64,000 nt of DNA from Nevskiaceae bacterium. Lineage in GTDB: Bacteria > Pseudomonadota > Gammaproteobacteria > Steroidobacterales > Steroidobacteraceae. The notes under the pieces were generated by a model. The model was given only the letters and a program-made list of their open reading frames with translations. It searched no databases and was not told the DNA's origin. The stretch covers positions 124,001 through 188,000 of the forward strand of contig JACKOV010000002.1 of the NCBI GenBank assembly GCA_024234075.1, read 5' to 3'. Shown here piece by piece: positions 1-9,709 of the stretch; positions within the stretch are counted from its first letter, which is position 1, and each line of letters starts with the position of its first letter. Position numbers and translations under genes: made by a program.

Positions 1-1074
1 GTTTGCCGGCACGGTCGTGGCGCCCGGCAGCGGCGTCGTGTCGATATAGCCGAGCAGCGAGACGACCAGTGTCAACAGCACCGGACCGAGTATCACGCCG
101 ATGGTGCCGAAGGCCGCCACGCCACCGACCACGCCGACGAACACCGCCAGGGTCGAGACTTCGGCATGCGTGCGGATCGCGATCGGGCGGATCAGGTTGT
201 CCGAAACGGACACGATCGCGCCCCAGACCAGCATGAAGATGCCCCAGCCCCATTCGCCGGTCACGAACAACCAGATGGCCCCGGGCGCCCAGACCAGTGC
301 CGCACCGCCGGCGGGCAGCAGTGCGCAGATCGCGGCCAGCACTCCGAACACGACCGACGAGGGCAGCCCCGCGATCGCGAAGCCCACGCCGACCAGAGCG
401 CCCTGCGCCAGCGCGGTCAGCCCCGTGCCGTAGACGACTGCGCGTGTGGTGTTGCCGATCAGCGCCAGGATTTCGTCGCGGCGTGCCGGTTCGATCGGGA
501 TCAGGCGGATCGCCGCCACGCTCAGCCGCCGGCCGTCGCGCAGCAGGAAGAACAGGATGAACAACATCACGAAAAAACCGAAGACCGTGCCGACCGCACC
601 CAGCACGACTCCACCACCGGCCGACGCCAGGCCTTTGAGTGCGGACTGCGCGGCCTCGGCGGCCGAGGCCATCAGCTCGTCGCTGCCGATCGCCAGGTTC
701 TCGCGCAGCCAGTGCACGCCGGTACCGATCATCGGCAACCGCTCGAGTTGCTCCAGGGGAGAGTTCTGCAACAGCGGCGGGAGGTTGCGCAGACGCTCGA
801 CCAGCGCATTGACCTGGCGGATGAACATCACGGCGAGCGAGGTCAGCGGCAACAACAGCACGATCGGCGTCAACAGCGTGATCAGTCCGGCGGCGGCACC
901 GTTGCGGCCGCCGAAACGGCGCACCAGCGAGCGCTGCAATGGAGCCAGCAGAAATGCGAGAGTGAGCGCCCAGGCGATCGGCCCGGCGAGCGGGGCCAGC
1001 ATCCGGAACAGCGCGAAGCCGAGGGCGGCGACCGCGAGCAGCAGAAAGCCACGGGCATAGGAGGAAGAGGTCAT
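1..1074 (-). CDS. AI-2E family transporter (permease), partial at left edge
   Basis: The frame reads from an ATG at 1074 to the window edge without a stop, 358 codons, so the C-terminus is missing. The product is a polytopic inner-membrane protein. Two N-terminal hydrophobic segments (starting MTSSSYARGFLLL) are followed by an extended amphipathic stretch with leucine-rich periphery (residues about 90-140) and then several more membrane segments, the layout of the AI-2E/PerM permease family. Substrates in this family are poorly defined, ranging from autoinducer-2 to sodium/proton exchange, so none is assigned. Its ATG overlaps the first ATG of the divergent reading frame to the right, although the lipoprotein probably starts later at 1118, leaving a very short divergent promoter region. 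Confidence 0.8.
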   Translation of the reverse strand, partial: MTSSSYARGFLLLAVAALGFALFRMLAPLAGPIAWALTLAFLLAPLQRSLVRRFGGRNGAAAGLITLLTPIVLLLPLTSLAVMFIRQVNALVERLRNLPPLLQNSPLEQLERLPMIGTGVHWLRENLAIGSDELMASAAEAAQSALKGLASAGGGVVLGAVGTVFGFFVMLFILFFLLRDGRRLSVAAIRLIPIEPARRDEILALIGNTTRAVVYGTGLTALAQGALVGVGFAIAGLPSSVVFGVLAAICALLPAGGAALVWAPGAIWLFVTGEWGWGIFMLVWGAIVSVSDNLIRPIAIRTHAEVSTLAVFVGVVGGVAAFGTIGVILGPVLLTLVVSLLGYIDTTPLPGATTVPAN

Positions 1075-1117
1075 GGCGCATTTTGCCGCGCATCGGGCCT
1101 TGATCGATACTGTCCGC

Positions 1118-2260
1118 ATGACATCGACGAAGTACCGTTTGACGATGCTCGCGGCCGCCTGCGGCCTGTGGCTGACGGCCTGCGCCGGCGGACCCGGGGC
1201 TGCACCGGAATCCGCGGATGCGCGAGCTTCCGGCACCCATGCCGGTACCGAGCGTACCCGTCCGGGCCGGGCCGTCTCTTCGCCACGCCCCCAACAGGAG
1301 GTTCCGCTCGTGCCACCGCTCGCTGCCAACCCGCTCGTCTTCAGTTATGCCGTGATCAGCGTTGCGGATCTCGAGCAGGCGCTCGCGCTGTGGCAGGCGC
1401 GCTTCGGCATGGAGCTGGTCGCGCGTCGCGAGGGTACCGATCCGGGCCTGGCGCAGGCCTGGGGCGTGGGCCCCGGCGAGATCATCGATCAAGCCTTGCT
1501 GCGCACGCCCGGCATGGAGCAGGGCGGCGTGCATCTGGTGCGCTTTCGCGTGCCGGGTCCGGCCGTGCGCGAGACGGCCGCGCCGACCGATCTCGTGCCC
1601 AAGAGCGTCGACATCGCCACCCGCGACCTGCCGGCGCGCCATGCCGAGCTGGTCGCAGCCGGCTACAAGTTCCGCTCGCCGATCGGCAAGTTCGTGACCG
1701 ACAAGGTCGTCGTTCACGAAGTGCATCTGCGCGGCCCCGATGCCGTGAATCTGGTGTTCCTCGAGCAGGAAGGGCATCCGGAGCCCGTCAGCCCGCAAGG
1801 CTATGGCGTGATGCCGCAGATCGTCGCCATTTCACCCGACAACCGGCTCGAAAAAGCGTTCTTCGAAGGCGTGCTTGGACTGAAGGAAACGTCCTACAAC
1901 CGCTTCGGTGGCCCCGAGGTCGAGAAGACCGTCGGCCTGCCGAAAGGCGCCAATCTCGACATCCGCATTTTCGGCGATCCGGCCTACGACTACGGCCGGC
2001 TCGAGATCGTGCAGTACGAAGGCGTGGACGGCGCCGATCTCTATCCGCGTGCGGTCGCACCGGCTCGCGGCCTGTTGTCGGTCACCTATTTCGTGCCCGA
2101 CGTCGCGGCGATTCTGGCGCGCGCGACCGCGGCCGATGCGCCACGGATGCGCGCAGCGCCGGTCGATCATGGCGTGGTCGCGTCGATCTTCGGCCAATCG
2201 CGCATGGCGACGCTGACCAGCCCGGCGGGGCTGCGGATCGATTTGATCGAGCGGCGCTGA
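1118..2260 (+). CDS. Secreted lipoprotein with two VOC (glyoxalase/bleomycin resistance) modules
   Basis: I chose the ATG at 1118 because it gives a clean lipoprotein signal (MTSTKYRLTMLAAACGLWLTACAGG) with lipobox LTAC; an in-frame ATG at 1073 would add 15 residues with no function. After a low-complexity linker two VOC modules follow, one from FSYAVISVADLEQALALW (about residue 75) and one from AISPDNRLEKAFFEGVLGL (about residue 235). VOC proteins bind metal and act as lyases, dioxygenases or binding proteins, so the reaction cannot be named from sequence. The lipobox places it on a periplasmic membrane face. A second exported tandem-VOC protein lies at 42465-43580. Confidence 0.75.
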   Translation: MTSTKYRLTMLAAACGLWLTACAGGPGAAPESADARASGTHAGTERTRPGRAVSSPRPQQEVPLVPPLAANPLVFSYAVISVADLEQALALWQARFGMELVARREGTDPGLAQAWGVGPGEIIDQALLRTPGMEQGGVHLVRFRVPGPAVRETAAPTDLVPKSVDIATRDLPARHAELVAAGYKFRSPIGKFVTDKVVVHEVHLRGPDAVNLVFLEQEGHPEPVSPQGYGVMPQIVAISPDNRLEKAFFEGVLGLKETSYNRFGGPEVEKTVGLPKGANLDIRIFGDPAYDYGRLEIVQYEGVDGADLYPRAVAPARGLLSVTYFVPDVAAILARATAADAPRMRAAPVDHGVVASIFGQSRMATLTSPAGLRIDLIERR

Positions 2261-2292
2261 GCGGGAGCGGGGCGTCGTTTGTCACGTGGCGA

Positions 2293-3474
2293 TCAACCCC
2301 GTTTGCCGTCAGCCCGCGGCGCGAGCAGCAGCGGGCCATAGATCCGGAGAAACAGACCGAAGCCCGCCGTCCACAGCGCCGCGCTCATGGCGATGAGCGC
2401 GGGATAGCTGATCCAGGGCAGCGCCGTGCCGAAGACGCGCAGCAGCGCGGCCGCGGTCAGCAAGCCGTAGGCCAGCGGGGTCCGCGGCAGGGCCTGCAAG
2501 CGGTGGCCGGTGTGGCCGAGCGTCACGCGCGTCATCACACCGAGAATCATCGTCGCGATGGCGCCGATGGTCAGTGCATGCAGCCAGTGGGTCGCTGCAG
2601 CTACACCGGTCAGCAGCGCCAGGGCTTTCAACAAGAGCCCGATCGGCAGCCAGACGTAGGCGAGGTGCAGTACCCAGACCAATGGGTGCCGCAGCACGCG
2701 ATAACCCTGCCATTGCGCGATGCGCAGGCCCTGGGCGATGGCAGCGGCGAGCGCAATCCCGCCGGCAATGAGGCCGTTCGGCCGTATCAAGTCGACGACC
2801 GCGACCGCGATCATGAAGGTCACGGCCGATGGCGTCAGGCTGCGTGAGGGGCGTACGACCTGATTCGTGCCTTGCTGGCGCAAGGCCGCCGTGGTGACCG
2901 GCGGCAGCATGCGTCCGGCGACGACGGTCACCAGGATCAGCACGAGATTGATTCCCGCCAGCAGCGTCTGCCTGCTCAGCAGCGCGTCGCCGCGCCACAG
3001 GCCGAGGTGAAAGCCCGCGTTGCACAGCCACAGCAGCAGTAGCACTGCCAACAAGGGTGTATTGCGGTTGCGCTCGCGGAGCAGTGGCGGTGCGAGGAAC
3101 AGCGCCAGCACGGCGAGGAAGGCCAGGTCCGCGACCGCTACCGCAACGAACGGCCAGACTGCCGAACTACCGACGAGCAGGCGGCCGAGCAGCCAGACGG
3201 CCGCCATCAGCATCAGCGGGGCGCCGCCGAAGCCCTTCTGCCCCGTCCAGCTCGGCACGGCGGTCAGCAGGAAACCGGCGATGGCTGCGCAGACGAAGCC
3301 GAACAGCATTTCGTGCCCGTGCCAGGCCGCGGGTGGCCAGTCGGTGTTCAGGGGCCACTGGAACCCAAAGCCGATCGCCCACAGCGGTATGAGTATCAGC
3401 GCGCTCAGGCCAGCGGCGACGAAGAATGTCCGGAAGCCATAGGTGAACAGTGGCAGCTGGCCGGTGCCCGCCAT
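2293..3474 (-). CDS. nnrS: NnrS family haem-copper membrane protein
   Basis: The 393-aa protein starts MAGTGQLPLFTYGFRTFF at the ATG at 3474; an open frame continues upstream but only through gloB on another frame. It has about twelve hydrophobic segments and the family features WHGHEMLFGF near residue 50 and a GHTGH segment near the C-terminus. NnrS is a haem- and copper-containing membrane protein of denitrifiers that relieves nitric-oxide-linked nitrosative stress. The start is 5 nt after the stop of the upstream hydrolase, so the two are co-transcribed. Its place beside the nar operon fits a role in protection from reactive nitrogen produced during nitrate respiration. Confidence 0.85.
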   Translation of the reverse strand: MAGTGQLPLFTYGFRTFFVAAGLSALILIPLWAIGFGFQWPLNTDWPPAAWHGHEMLFGFVCAAIAGFLLTAVPSWTGQKGFGGAPLMLMAAVWLLGRLLVGSSAVWPFVAVAVADLAFLAVLALFLAPPLLRERNRNTPLLAVLLLLWLCNAGFHLGLWRGDALLSRQTLLAGINLVLILVTVVAGRMLPPVTTAALRQQGTNQVVRPSRSLTPSAVTFMIAVAVVDLIRPNGLIAGGIALAAAIAQGLRIAQWQGYRVLRHPLVWVLHLAYVWLPIGLLLKALALLTGVAAATHWLHALTIGAIATMILGVMTRVTLGHTGHRLQALPRTPLAYGLLTAAALLRVFGTALPWISYPALIAMSAALWTAGFGLFLRIYGPLLLAPRADGKRG

Positions 3475-3479
3475 CGTCG

Positions 3480-4271
3480 TCACCAACGATTGCGTAGTTC
3501 GCGCAGCCGGGTGAATACCGTCCGCGGATCGGGCTGCTGCGGCAAATCCGGGAATTTCTCGCGCAGGCCGGCAATCACCCGGGGGTTGCCCAGGCGGAAG
3601 AACGTGTTGATCCGCATTTCGTCGGCCAGGGTCGTCACGGGCGCCATCGCCGGCTCGAGCGTGGCGATGTCGGCGGCCAGTTTCTCGGCATCGGAATTGC
3701 CGGGTTCGCGATCGAGCGTGAACGCGAGATTGCGCCCGAGGTATTCGTGACCGGGATGGATGCGGGTCGCGGGCGGCAGTTTCGCGAGCTGTTCGACGAA
3801 GGTGTCGTAGAGCTTGTCGGGCGAGCCGCCGTTGTGGCAGTTGCCGGCACCGGCATTGAACAGCGTGTCGCCGCAGAACAGCGCCGGCTCCGGTGCGTGC
3901 GCGAACAGGCAGACGTGTGCCAGCGTATGCCCCGGCGTATCGAGGCATTCGAGTTCGGCGCTGCGACCGACGCGGATCACGTCGCCGCGCGCGAGGCCCC
4001 GATCGACGCCGCCGATGCGGCTCGCGGCGCCGGCATGCGCCAGCAGCTTCGCGCCGGTCGCGGCCCGCAGGCTCTCGTTGCCGCCGGTGTGATCGTGATG
4101 TTCGTGCGTGTTCAGGATCTGCGTGATGGTCCAGCCGCGCGCCTGCGCGGTGCGCAGACACAGCGACCAATCGAGCGGATCGATCGCCAGCGCCTCGCCG
4201 GTTTCGCCGCAGGCGATCAGGTAGTGGAAATTGCGGTAGGAATTACCGGGCCAGAGACGCTCGACGATCAT
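3480..4271 (-). CDS. gloB: Hydroxyacylglutathione hydrolase-like metallo-beta-lactamase (glyoxalase II)
   Basis: A 263-aa metallo-beta-lactamase-fold hydrolase. The binuclear metal motif THEHHDHTGG occurs near residue 55, followed by DTPGHTLAHV and FCGDTLF, which supply further metal ligands. The length and C-terminal helical region (HPGHEYLGRNLAF) match glyoxalase II, which hydrolyses S-lactoylglutathione to lactate and glutathione. It is followed after 5 nt by nnrS in the same operon. That pairing suggests a role in thiol adduct turnover under nitrosative stress, but this is inference. A paralogous MBL hydrolase lies at 15718-16365. Confidence 0.85.
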   Translation of the reverse strand: MIVERLWPGNSYRNFHYLIACGETGEALAIDPLDWSLCLRTAQARGWTITQILNTHEHHDHTGGNESLRAATGAKLLAHAGAASRIGGVDRGLARGDVIRVGRSAELECLDTPGHTLAHVCLFAHAPEPALFCGDTLFNAGAGNCHNGGSPDKLYDTFVEQLAKLPPATRIHPGHEYLGRNLAFTLDREPGNSDAEKLAADIATLEPAMAPVTTLADEMRINTFFRLGNPRVIAGLREKFPDLPQQPDPRTVFTRLRELRNRW

Positions 4272-4572
4272 GTGATCTCCTGCAGCATCGTGAGAATTAC
4301 GTACAGCCCCACATGATGCCGATAGTCATGCTTCGGCCCGCCGATCCAGCGAGTCGCAGGCGTAGTGAGGTCGGAGATCTGGCCACAAAGAGGCAGGGTC
4401 CCGGAAAAGATTGCTGCGAAAGCCGGATCGAGCCTGGACCCGCAACCCTGTACTCCACGTGGTCCGGAATGGCAAGCGGATCACGGCGCGCGCTTGATGC
4501 ATGACAGAGTCGCGATGCGCTGCATCGCGGTAGACTCTCGACGACCGAAATACGAAGCTGCGAAGGCCCAGC
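4272..4572. other. Intergenic region between gloB-nnrS and the nar operon
   Basis: About 300 bp with no credible gene; the short open frames here have no family features. It must hold the promoters of both divergent operons. The only regulatory signal I can propose is the FNR-like site plus -10 element near 4494-4536 ahead of narK. Confidence 0.5.
4494..4536 (+). promoter_or_regulatory. Candidate FNR-dependent promoter of the nar operon
   Basis: A perfect FNR half-site TTGAT (4494-4498) is followed after four bases by a weak second half GACAG (4503-4507), 7 of 10 consensus positions overall. A -10-like TAGACT lies at 4531-4536. The site centre falls about 42 nt before the expected start point, the classic class II FNR activator position. 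The geometry is good but the right half-site is poor. Confidence 0.3.
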
Positions 4573-5952
4573 ATGGCAAAGCGTGCCGAGATCTCGGAAT
4601 GGGAAGTTGATGATCCGGCATTCTGGGCTGCGACGGGGCGCAGCATCGCGACGCGCAATCTGTGGATTTCGATTCCGGCGCTGCTGCTGGCGTTTGCGGT
4701 CTGGATGCTGTTTTCAGTCGTGGCCGTCAAGCTCAACCAGGCGGGCTTCGATTTCACGACCGACCAGCTGTTCTGGCTGACGGCCCTGCCTGCGTTGTCA
4801 GGGGCGACGCTGCGCATTTTCTACTCGTTCATGGTGCCGATCTTCGGCGGTCGCCGCTGGACGGCAGTCTCGACGGCCCTGTTGCTGATGCCCGCGGTCT
4901 GGCTCGGTTTCGCCGTGCAGGATCCGGCTACACCCTACTGGCACTTCGTTGCAATCGCGATCCTGTGCGGTCTGGGCGGCGGCAATTTCGCCTCTTCGAT
5001 GGCAAACATTTCCTTCTTCTATCCGAAGTCGATGCAAGGCTATGCGCTCGGGATGAATGCCGGGCTCGGAAATCTCGGCGTTTCGGCCGTGCAGTTCCTG
5101 GTGCCGGCCGCGATCACTGCCGGCGTGTTCGGTGCGCTGGCCGGCGCGCCACAGTCGAGTGCCGACGGCCTGCCCCTGTATCTGCAGAATGCGGGCTTCG
5201 TGTGGGTACCGCTGCTGGCCGTGGTAGCCATCGTCGCGTGGTTCGGCATGGACGACCTTGCATGTGCGCGGTCGTCGTTCAACGAACAGGCAACGATTTT
5301 CTGGCGCAAGCACAACTGGCTGATGTGCTGGCTCTATGTCGGCACCTTCGGCTCGTTCATCGGCTTCTCGGCAGCGTTCCCGATGCTGGTGAAAACCCAG
5401 TTCCCGACAGTGAATCCGCTTGCCTATGCATTTCTCGGTCCGCTGGTCGGTGCGCTCGCCCGACCCGTCGGCGGCTGGCTGGCCGACCGGATCGGTGGTG
5501 CCGCGCTCACGTTCTGGGTTTTCGCACTGCTGGTCGCCGGCATCGTTCTCAAGATGTACTTCATGCCGCACGGCGACAGTGCCGGCAATTTCGCCGGCTT
5601 CCTGGCAACGTCGATTGCCTTGTTCGTGGTGACCGGCGTGGGCAACGGCTCGACTTTCCGGATGATCCCGGTGATTTTCCGCAAGGTGCACGAGCGTCTG
5701 TCGGAGGGAGCGGATGCGGCGGGCAAGGCAGCGGCGCAGCGTCAGGCCGGCATCGAGTCGGCCGCGGTGGTCGGCTTCAGTTCCGCGATCGGTGCGTACG
5801 GTGGTTTCTTCATCCCGAAGAGCTACGGCAGTTCGATTGCGATCACGGGTGGTCCCGAGATGGCGTTTTATGGCTTCATCGCGTTTTATGTGAGCTGTCT
5901 CGCGATCACGTGGTGGTGGTATCTGCGGCGCGGTGCCGAAGCGCCGTGCTGA
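4573..5952 (+). CDS. narK: MFS nitrate/nitrite transporter, NarK antiporter type
   Basis: A 459-aa MFS transporter closely resembling E. coli NarK: NLWISIPALLLAFAVWMLF near residue 35, then TDQLFWLTALPALSGA, YSFMVPIFGGRRW and the nitrate-porter signature around GLGGGNFASSMANISFFYP. About twelve membrane segments are visible. It should move nitrate in and/or nitrite out across the inner membrane. It is the first gene of the nar operon, 13 nt before narG. A second, differently typed narK closes the operon (13446-14789), the usual pairing of an exchange-type and a symport-type carrier. Confidence 0.93.
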   Translation: MAKRAEISEWEVDDPAFWAATGRSIATRNLWISIPALLLAFAVWMLFSVVAVKLNQAGFDFTTDQLFWLTALPALSGATLRIFYSFMVPIFGGRRWTAVSTALLLMPAVWLGFAVQDPATPYWHFVAIAILCGLGGGNFASSMANISFFYPKSMQGYALGMNAGLGNLGVSAVQFLVPAAITAGVFGALAGAPQSSADGLPLYLQNAGFVWVPLLAVVAIVAWFGMDDLACARSSFNEQATIFWRKHNWLMCWLYVGTFGSFIGFSAAFPMLVKTQFPTVNPLAYAFLGPLVGALARPVGGWLADRIGGAALTFWVFALLVAGIVLKMYFMPHGDSAGNFAGFLATSIALFVVTGVGNGSTFRMIPVIFRKVHERLSEGADAAGKAAAQRQAGIESAAVVGFSSAIGAYGGFFIPKSYGSSIAITGGPEMAFYGFIAFYVSCLAITWWWYLRRGAEAPC

Positions 5953-5965
5953 GGAGGGCGGGACG

Positions 5966-8900
5966 ATGAGCTATTTCCTGGATCGATTGCGATTCTTCGA
6001 GCGACGTGCGGAGCCGTTCGCGGACGGTCACGGGATCACTAAGCAGGAGAATCGCGACTGGGAGAACGGCTATCGCGCACGCTGGCAGTACGACAAGATC
6101 GTGCGCTCGACGCACGGCGTGAACTGCACCGGTTCGTGCAGCTGGAAGATCTACGTCAAGAACGGGCTGGTCACCTGGGAGACGCAGCAGACCGACTACC
6201 CGCGCACCCGCCCCGATCTGCCGAACCACGAGCCGCGCGGCTGTCCGCGCGGCGCAAGCTATTCCTGGTATCTCTACAGCGCCAACCGCCTCAAGTATCC
6301 CCTGGTGCGTGGCGAGCTGCTGCGCCAATGGCGCGCGGCCCGCAAGGCGCTCGATCCGGTCGAGGCCTGGGCGAGCATCGTCGGCGATCCGGCGAAAGCA
6401 CGCGCCTACAAGGCCCGCCGCGGGCTCGGCGGATTCGTGCGCGCATCGTGGGACGAGGCCAACGAGATCATTGCCGCCTCGAACCTGCACACGGCGAAGC
6501 AGCATGGTCCGGATCGCGTGATCGGCTTCTCGCCGATCCCGGCGATGTCGATGATCAGCTACGCCGCGGGGGCGCGCTACCTGTCGTTGCTCGGCGGTGT
6601 CTGCCTGTCGTTCTACGACTGGTACTGCGATCTGCCGCCTTCATCGCCGCAGGTCTGGGGCGAACAGACCGACGTGCCCGAGTCGGCCGACTGGTACAAC
6701 AGCCGCTATATCATCGCCTGGGGTTCGAATGTGCCCCAGACGCGCACGCCGGACGCCCACTTCTTCACCGAGGCCCGTTACAACGGCACCAAGACGGTGG
6801 CGATCACACCGGATTATTCGGAGGTCGCCAAGCTGACCGATCACTGGCTGCATCCGAAGCAGGGCACCGATGCGGCACTCGCGTTCGCGTTCGGGCACGT
6901 GATCCTGAAGGAATTCCACGTCGACCAGCCGTCCGAGTATTTCACCGACTATTGCCGCCGCTACACCGACATGCCGCTGGCCGTGCGGCTCGAGCGCCGC
7001 GCGGACGGCCGCCTCGTCCCGGAGCGCTTCCTGCGTGCGAGCGACCTCGGCGGTCTCGGCGAGGCCAACAATCCGGAGTGGAAGACGCTTGCCTGGGATG
7101 AAACCAGCGGTGAACTGACGGTTCCGAACGGTTCGGTCGGATTTCGCTGGGGCGAGAAGGGCAAGTGGAACATCGAGGCGAAGGACAGCGCCGGCCGCGC
7201 CACGCAGCTGCGGCTGTCGCTTGCCGCGGCGAATGACGGCATCGAAGCGGTCAGCTTCCCCTATTTCGGCGGCATCCGCCACGAACGCTGGACGGCTGCG
7301 CCGCATGCCGACGTGCTCGAGCGCAATGTGCCGGTGCGCCGGCTGACGCTGGCCGACGGCCGGGAGTGGGCGATCGCCACCGTCTACGATCTCCTGCTCG
7401 CGCAGTACGGCGTCGATCGCGGTTTCGGTGGCGGCAATGTCACGGCGGACTACGATGCGGACGTGCCCGGCACGCCGGCCTGGCAGGAACGCATCACCGG
7501 CGTGCCGCGTGCCGAAGTGATCGAGATCGCGCGCGAGTTCGCGCACACCGCGGACAAGACCCGTGGACGCAGCATGATCATCGTCGGTGCGGGCATGAAC
7601 CACTGGTTCCACAACGACATGAACTATCGCGGCCTCATCAACATGCTGATGATGTGCGGCTGCGTCGGCCAGACCGGTGGTGGCTGGGCCCACTACGTCG
7701 GGCAGGAGAAGCTCCGTCCGCAGACCGGCTGGCAGCCTCTGGCGTTTGCGCTCGACTGGAGTCGTCCGCCACGTCAGATGAACGGTACGTCGTTCTTCTA
7801 CTTCAATTCGGACCAGTGGCGCTACGAGAAATTGGTCGCACAGGATCTGCTGTCGCCGCTGGCGGACCCGGCGAAGTATCCGGGCAGTCTGGTCGATTTC
7901 AATCTGCGTGCGGTGCGCATGGGCTGGTTGCCGAGCGCACCGCAGCTCAATCGCAATCCGCTCGAGATCACGCGCGCGGCGGCCGAAGCCGGCGCGGAGC
8001 CGGCCGCCTGGGCGCTCGAGCAACTGAAGAGCGGTCAGCTCGATTTTGCCTACGCCGATCCCGACGCACCGCAGAACTTTCCGCGCGTGATGTTCATCTG
8101 GCGTTCGAACCTGCTCGGTTCCTCGGGCAAAGGCCACGAATACATGCTGCGGCACATGCTCGGCACGCGCCATGGCCTGCAGGGCAAGGATCTCGGCGAA
8201 ATCGGCGCCGTGAAGCCGCAGGACGTGGCGTGGCGCGACCAAGCCCCGGAAGGCAAGCTCGATCTTCTCGTAACGCTCGACTTCCGCATGTGCACGACCG
8301 CGCTCTACTCCGACATCGTGCTGCCAACCGCCACCTGGTACGAGAAGGACGACCTCAACACCTCGGACATGCATCCGTTCATCCACCCGCTGTCGAAGGC
8401 GGTGGATCCCGCCTGGGAATCCCGCAGCGACTGGGAGATCTTCAAGGAGATCGCGCGCACGGTCAGCGCGCTCGCGCCGGGTGTGCTCGGCATCGAGCGG
8501 GATCTCGTGCTTACCCCGACCCAGCACGACACGCCCGGCGAGCTCGCGATGCCGTTCGGCACGCCCGACTGGAAGAAGGGCGAGTGCGAGCCGGTGCCGG
8601 GGCGCACCATGCCAGCCATGACGGTCGTCGAACGCGATTACCCGAATCTTCACCGGAAGTTCACTTCACTCGGACCGCTGCTCGACCAGCTCGGCAACGG
8701 TGGCAAGGGCATCAACTGGAACACGCAGGACGAGATCGCTTTCCTCGGCGGGCTTAACCGGCGTGTGACCGAACCCGGCATCGGCGAGGGCCGGCCACGC
8801 ATCGACAGCGCGATCGACGCCTGTGAAGTCGTGTTGAGTCTCGCACCGGAAACGAACGGGCATGTTGCCGTCAAGGCCTGGGCTGCGCTCGGTGCGCTGA

Positions 8901-9709
8901 CGGGGCGCAGCCATGCGCACCTCGCCGAGGGCAAGGAGCACGAGGCCATCCGCTTCCGCGACATCCAGGCACAGCCGCGCAAGATCATTTCCTCGCCGAC
9001 CTGGTCGGGCCTGGAGGACGAACACGTCAGCTACAACGCAGGCTATACCAATGTCCACGAGCTGATTCCGTGGCGCACGATCACCGGCCGTCAGCAGTTC
9101 TACCAGGACCACGACTGGATGGTCGCCTTCGGCGAGGGCTTCATGAGCTATCGGCCGCCGGTGGACACCAAGACCGTGGCCTCCCTGCTCGGCAAACGCG
9201 GCAACGGCAATCGCGAGATCGTCCTCAACTGGATCACGCCGCACCAGAAATGGGGCATCCACAGCACCTACAGCGACAACCTGATCATGCAGACCTTGTC
9301 GCGTGGCGGCCCCATCGTGTGGATCAGCGAGACCGATGCACGCGAAGCGGGGATCGCCGACAACGACTGGATCGATCTGTACAACGTCAACGGCGCGATC
9401 GCCGCGCGCGCGGTGGTGAGTCAGCGGGTGATGCCGGGCATGGCGATGATGTACCACGCGCAGGAGCGCATCATCAACGTGCCCGGGTCGGAGATCAGCG
9501 GCACCCGCGGCGGCATCCACAATTCCGTGACCCGCGTGGTCGTCAAGCCCACCCACATGATCGGCGGCTATGCGCAGCTCGCCTATGGCTTCAACTACTA
9601 CGGCACGACCGGCACCAACCGGGACGAGTTCGTGATCGTGCGCAAGATGAGGACGGTCGACTGGCTCGATGACGAGCCCGTGGCGGCATCCGGGGAGGTG
9701 CGGCGATGA
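5966..9709 (+). CDS. narG: Respiratory nitrate reductase alpha subunit (Mo-bisMGD)
   Basis: A 1247-aa catalytic subunit reducing nitrate to nitrite on the cytoplasmic face. I chose the ATG at 5966 because it is preceded by GAGGAGGG. The FS0 iron-sulfur ligands are His50, Cys54, Cys58 and Cys93, one residue offset from E. coli NarG. The segment SFYDWYCDLPP, which carries the molybdenum-ligating Asp in E. coli, is intact. No Tat signal is needed since the site faces the cytoplasm. It overlaps narH by 4 nt (ATGA). The length is normal and no lesion was seen. Confidence 0.97.
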   Translation: MSYFLDRLRFFERRAEPFADGHGITKQENRDWENGYRARWQYDKIVRSTHGVNCTGSCSWKIYVKNGLVTWETQQTDYPRTRPDLPNHEPRGCPRGASYSWYLYSANRLKYPLVRGELLRQWRAARKALDPVEAWASIVGDPAKARAYKARRGLGGFVRASWDEANEIIAASNLHTAKQHGPDRVIGFSPIPAMSMISYAAGARYLSLLGGVCLSFYDWYCDLPPSSPQVWGEQTDVPESADWYNSRYIIAWGSNVPQTRTPDAHFFTEARYNGTKTVAITPDYSEVAKLTDHWLHPKQGTDAALAFAFGHVILKEFHVDQPSEYFTDYCRRYTDMPLAVRLERRADGRLVPERFLRASDLGGLGEANNPEWKTLAWDETSGELTVPNGSVGFRWGEKGKWNIEAKDSAGRATQLRLSLAAANDGIEAVSFPYFGGIRHERWTAAPHADVLERNVPVRRLTLADGREWAIATVYDLLLAQYGVDRGFGGGNVTADYDADVPGTPAWQERITGVPRAEVIEIAREFAHTADKTRGRSMIIVGAGMNHWFHNDMNYRGLINMLMMCGCVGQTGGGWAHYVGQEKLRPQTGWQPLAFALDWSRPPRQMNGTSFFYFNSDQWRYEKLVAQDLLSPLADPAKYPGSLVDFNLRAVRMGWLPSAPQLNRNPLEITRAAAEAGAEPAAWALEQLKSGQLDFAYADPDAPQNFPRVMFIWRSNLLGSSGKGHEYMLRHMLGTRHGLQGKDLGEIGAVKPQDVAWRDQAPEGKLDLLVTLDFRMCTTALYSDIVLPTATWYEKDDLNTSDMHPFIHPLSKAVDPAWESRSDWEIFKEIARTVSALAPGVLGIERDLVLTPTQHDTPGELAMPFGTPDWKKGECEPVPGRTMPAMTVVERDYPNLHRKFTSLGPLLDQLGNGGKGINWNTQDEIAFLGGLNRRVTEPGIGEGRPRIDSAIDACEVVLSLAPETNGHVAVKAWAALGALTGRSHAHLAEGKEHEAIRFRDIQAQPRKIISSPTWSGLEDEHVSYNAGYTNVHELIPWRTITGRQQFYQDHDWMVAFGEGFMSYRPPVDTKTVASLLGKRGNGNREIVLNWITPHQKWGIHSTYSDNLIMQTLSRGGPIVWISETDAREAGIADNDWIDLYNVNGAIAARAVVSQRVMPGMAMMYHAQERIINVPGSEISGTRGGIHNSVTRVVVKPTHMIGGYAQLAYGFNYYGTTGTNRDEFVIVRKMRTVDWLDDEPVAASGEVRR

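Noticed and set aside
166..2847. 893-codon plus-strand open frame
   Set aside because: It is the GC-rich shadow of three real genes (AI-2E permease, VOC lipoprotein, nnrS); composition is Arg/Gln/Asp-rich low complexity with no family features.
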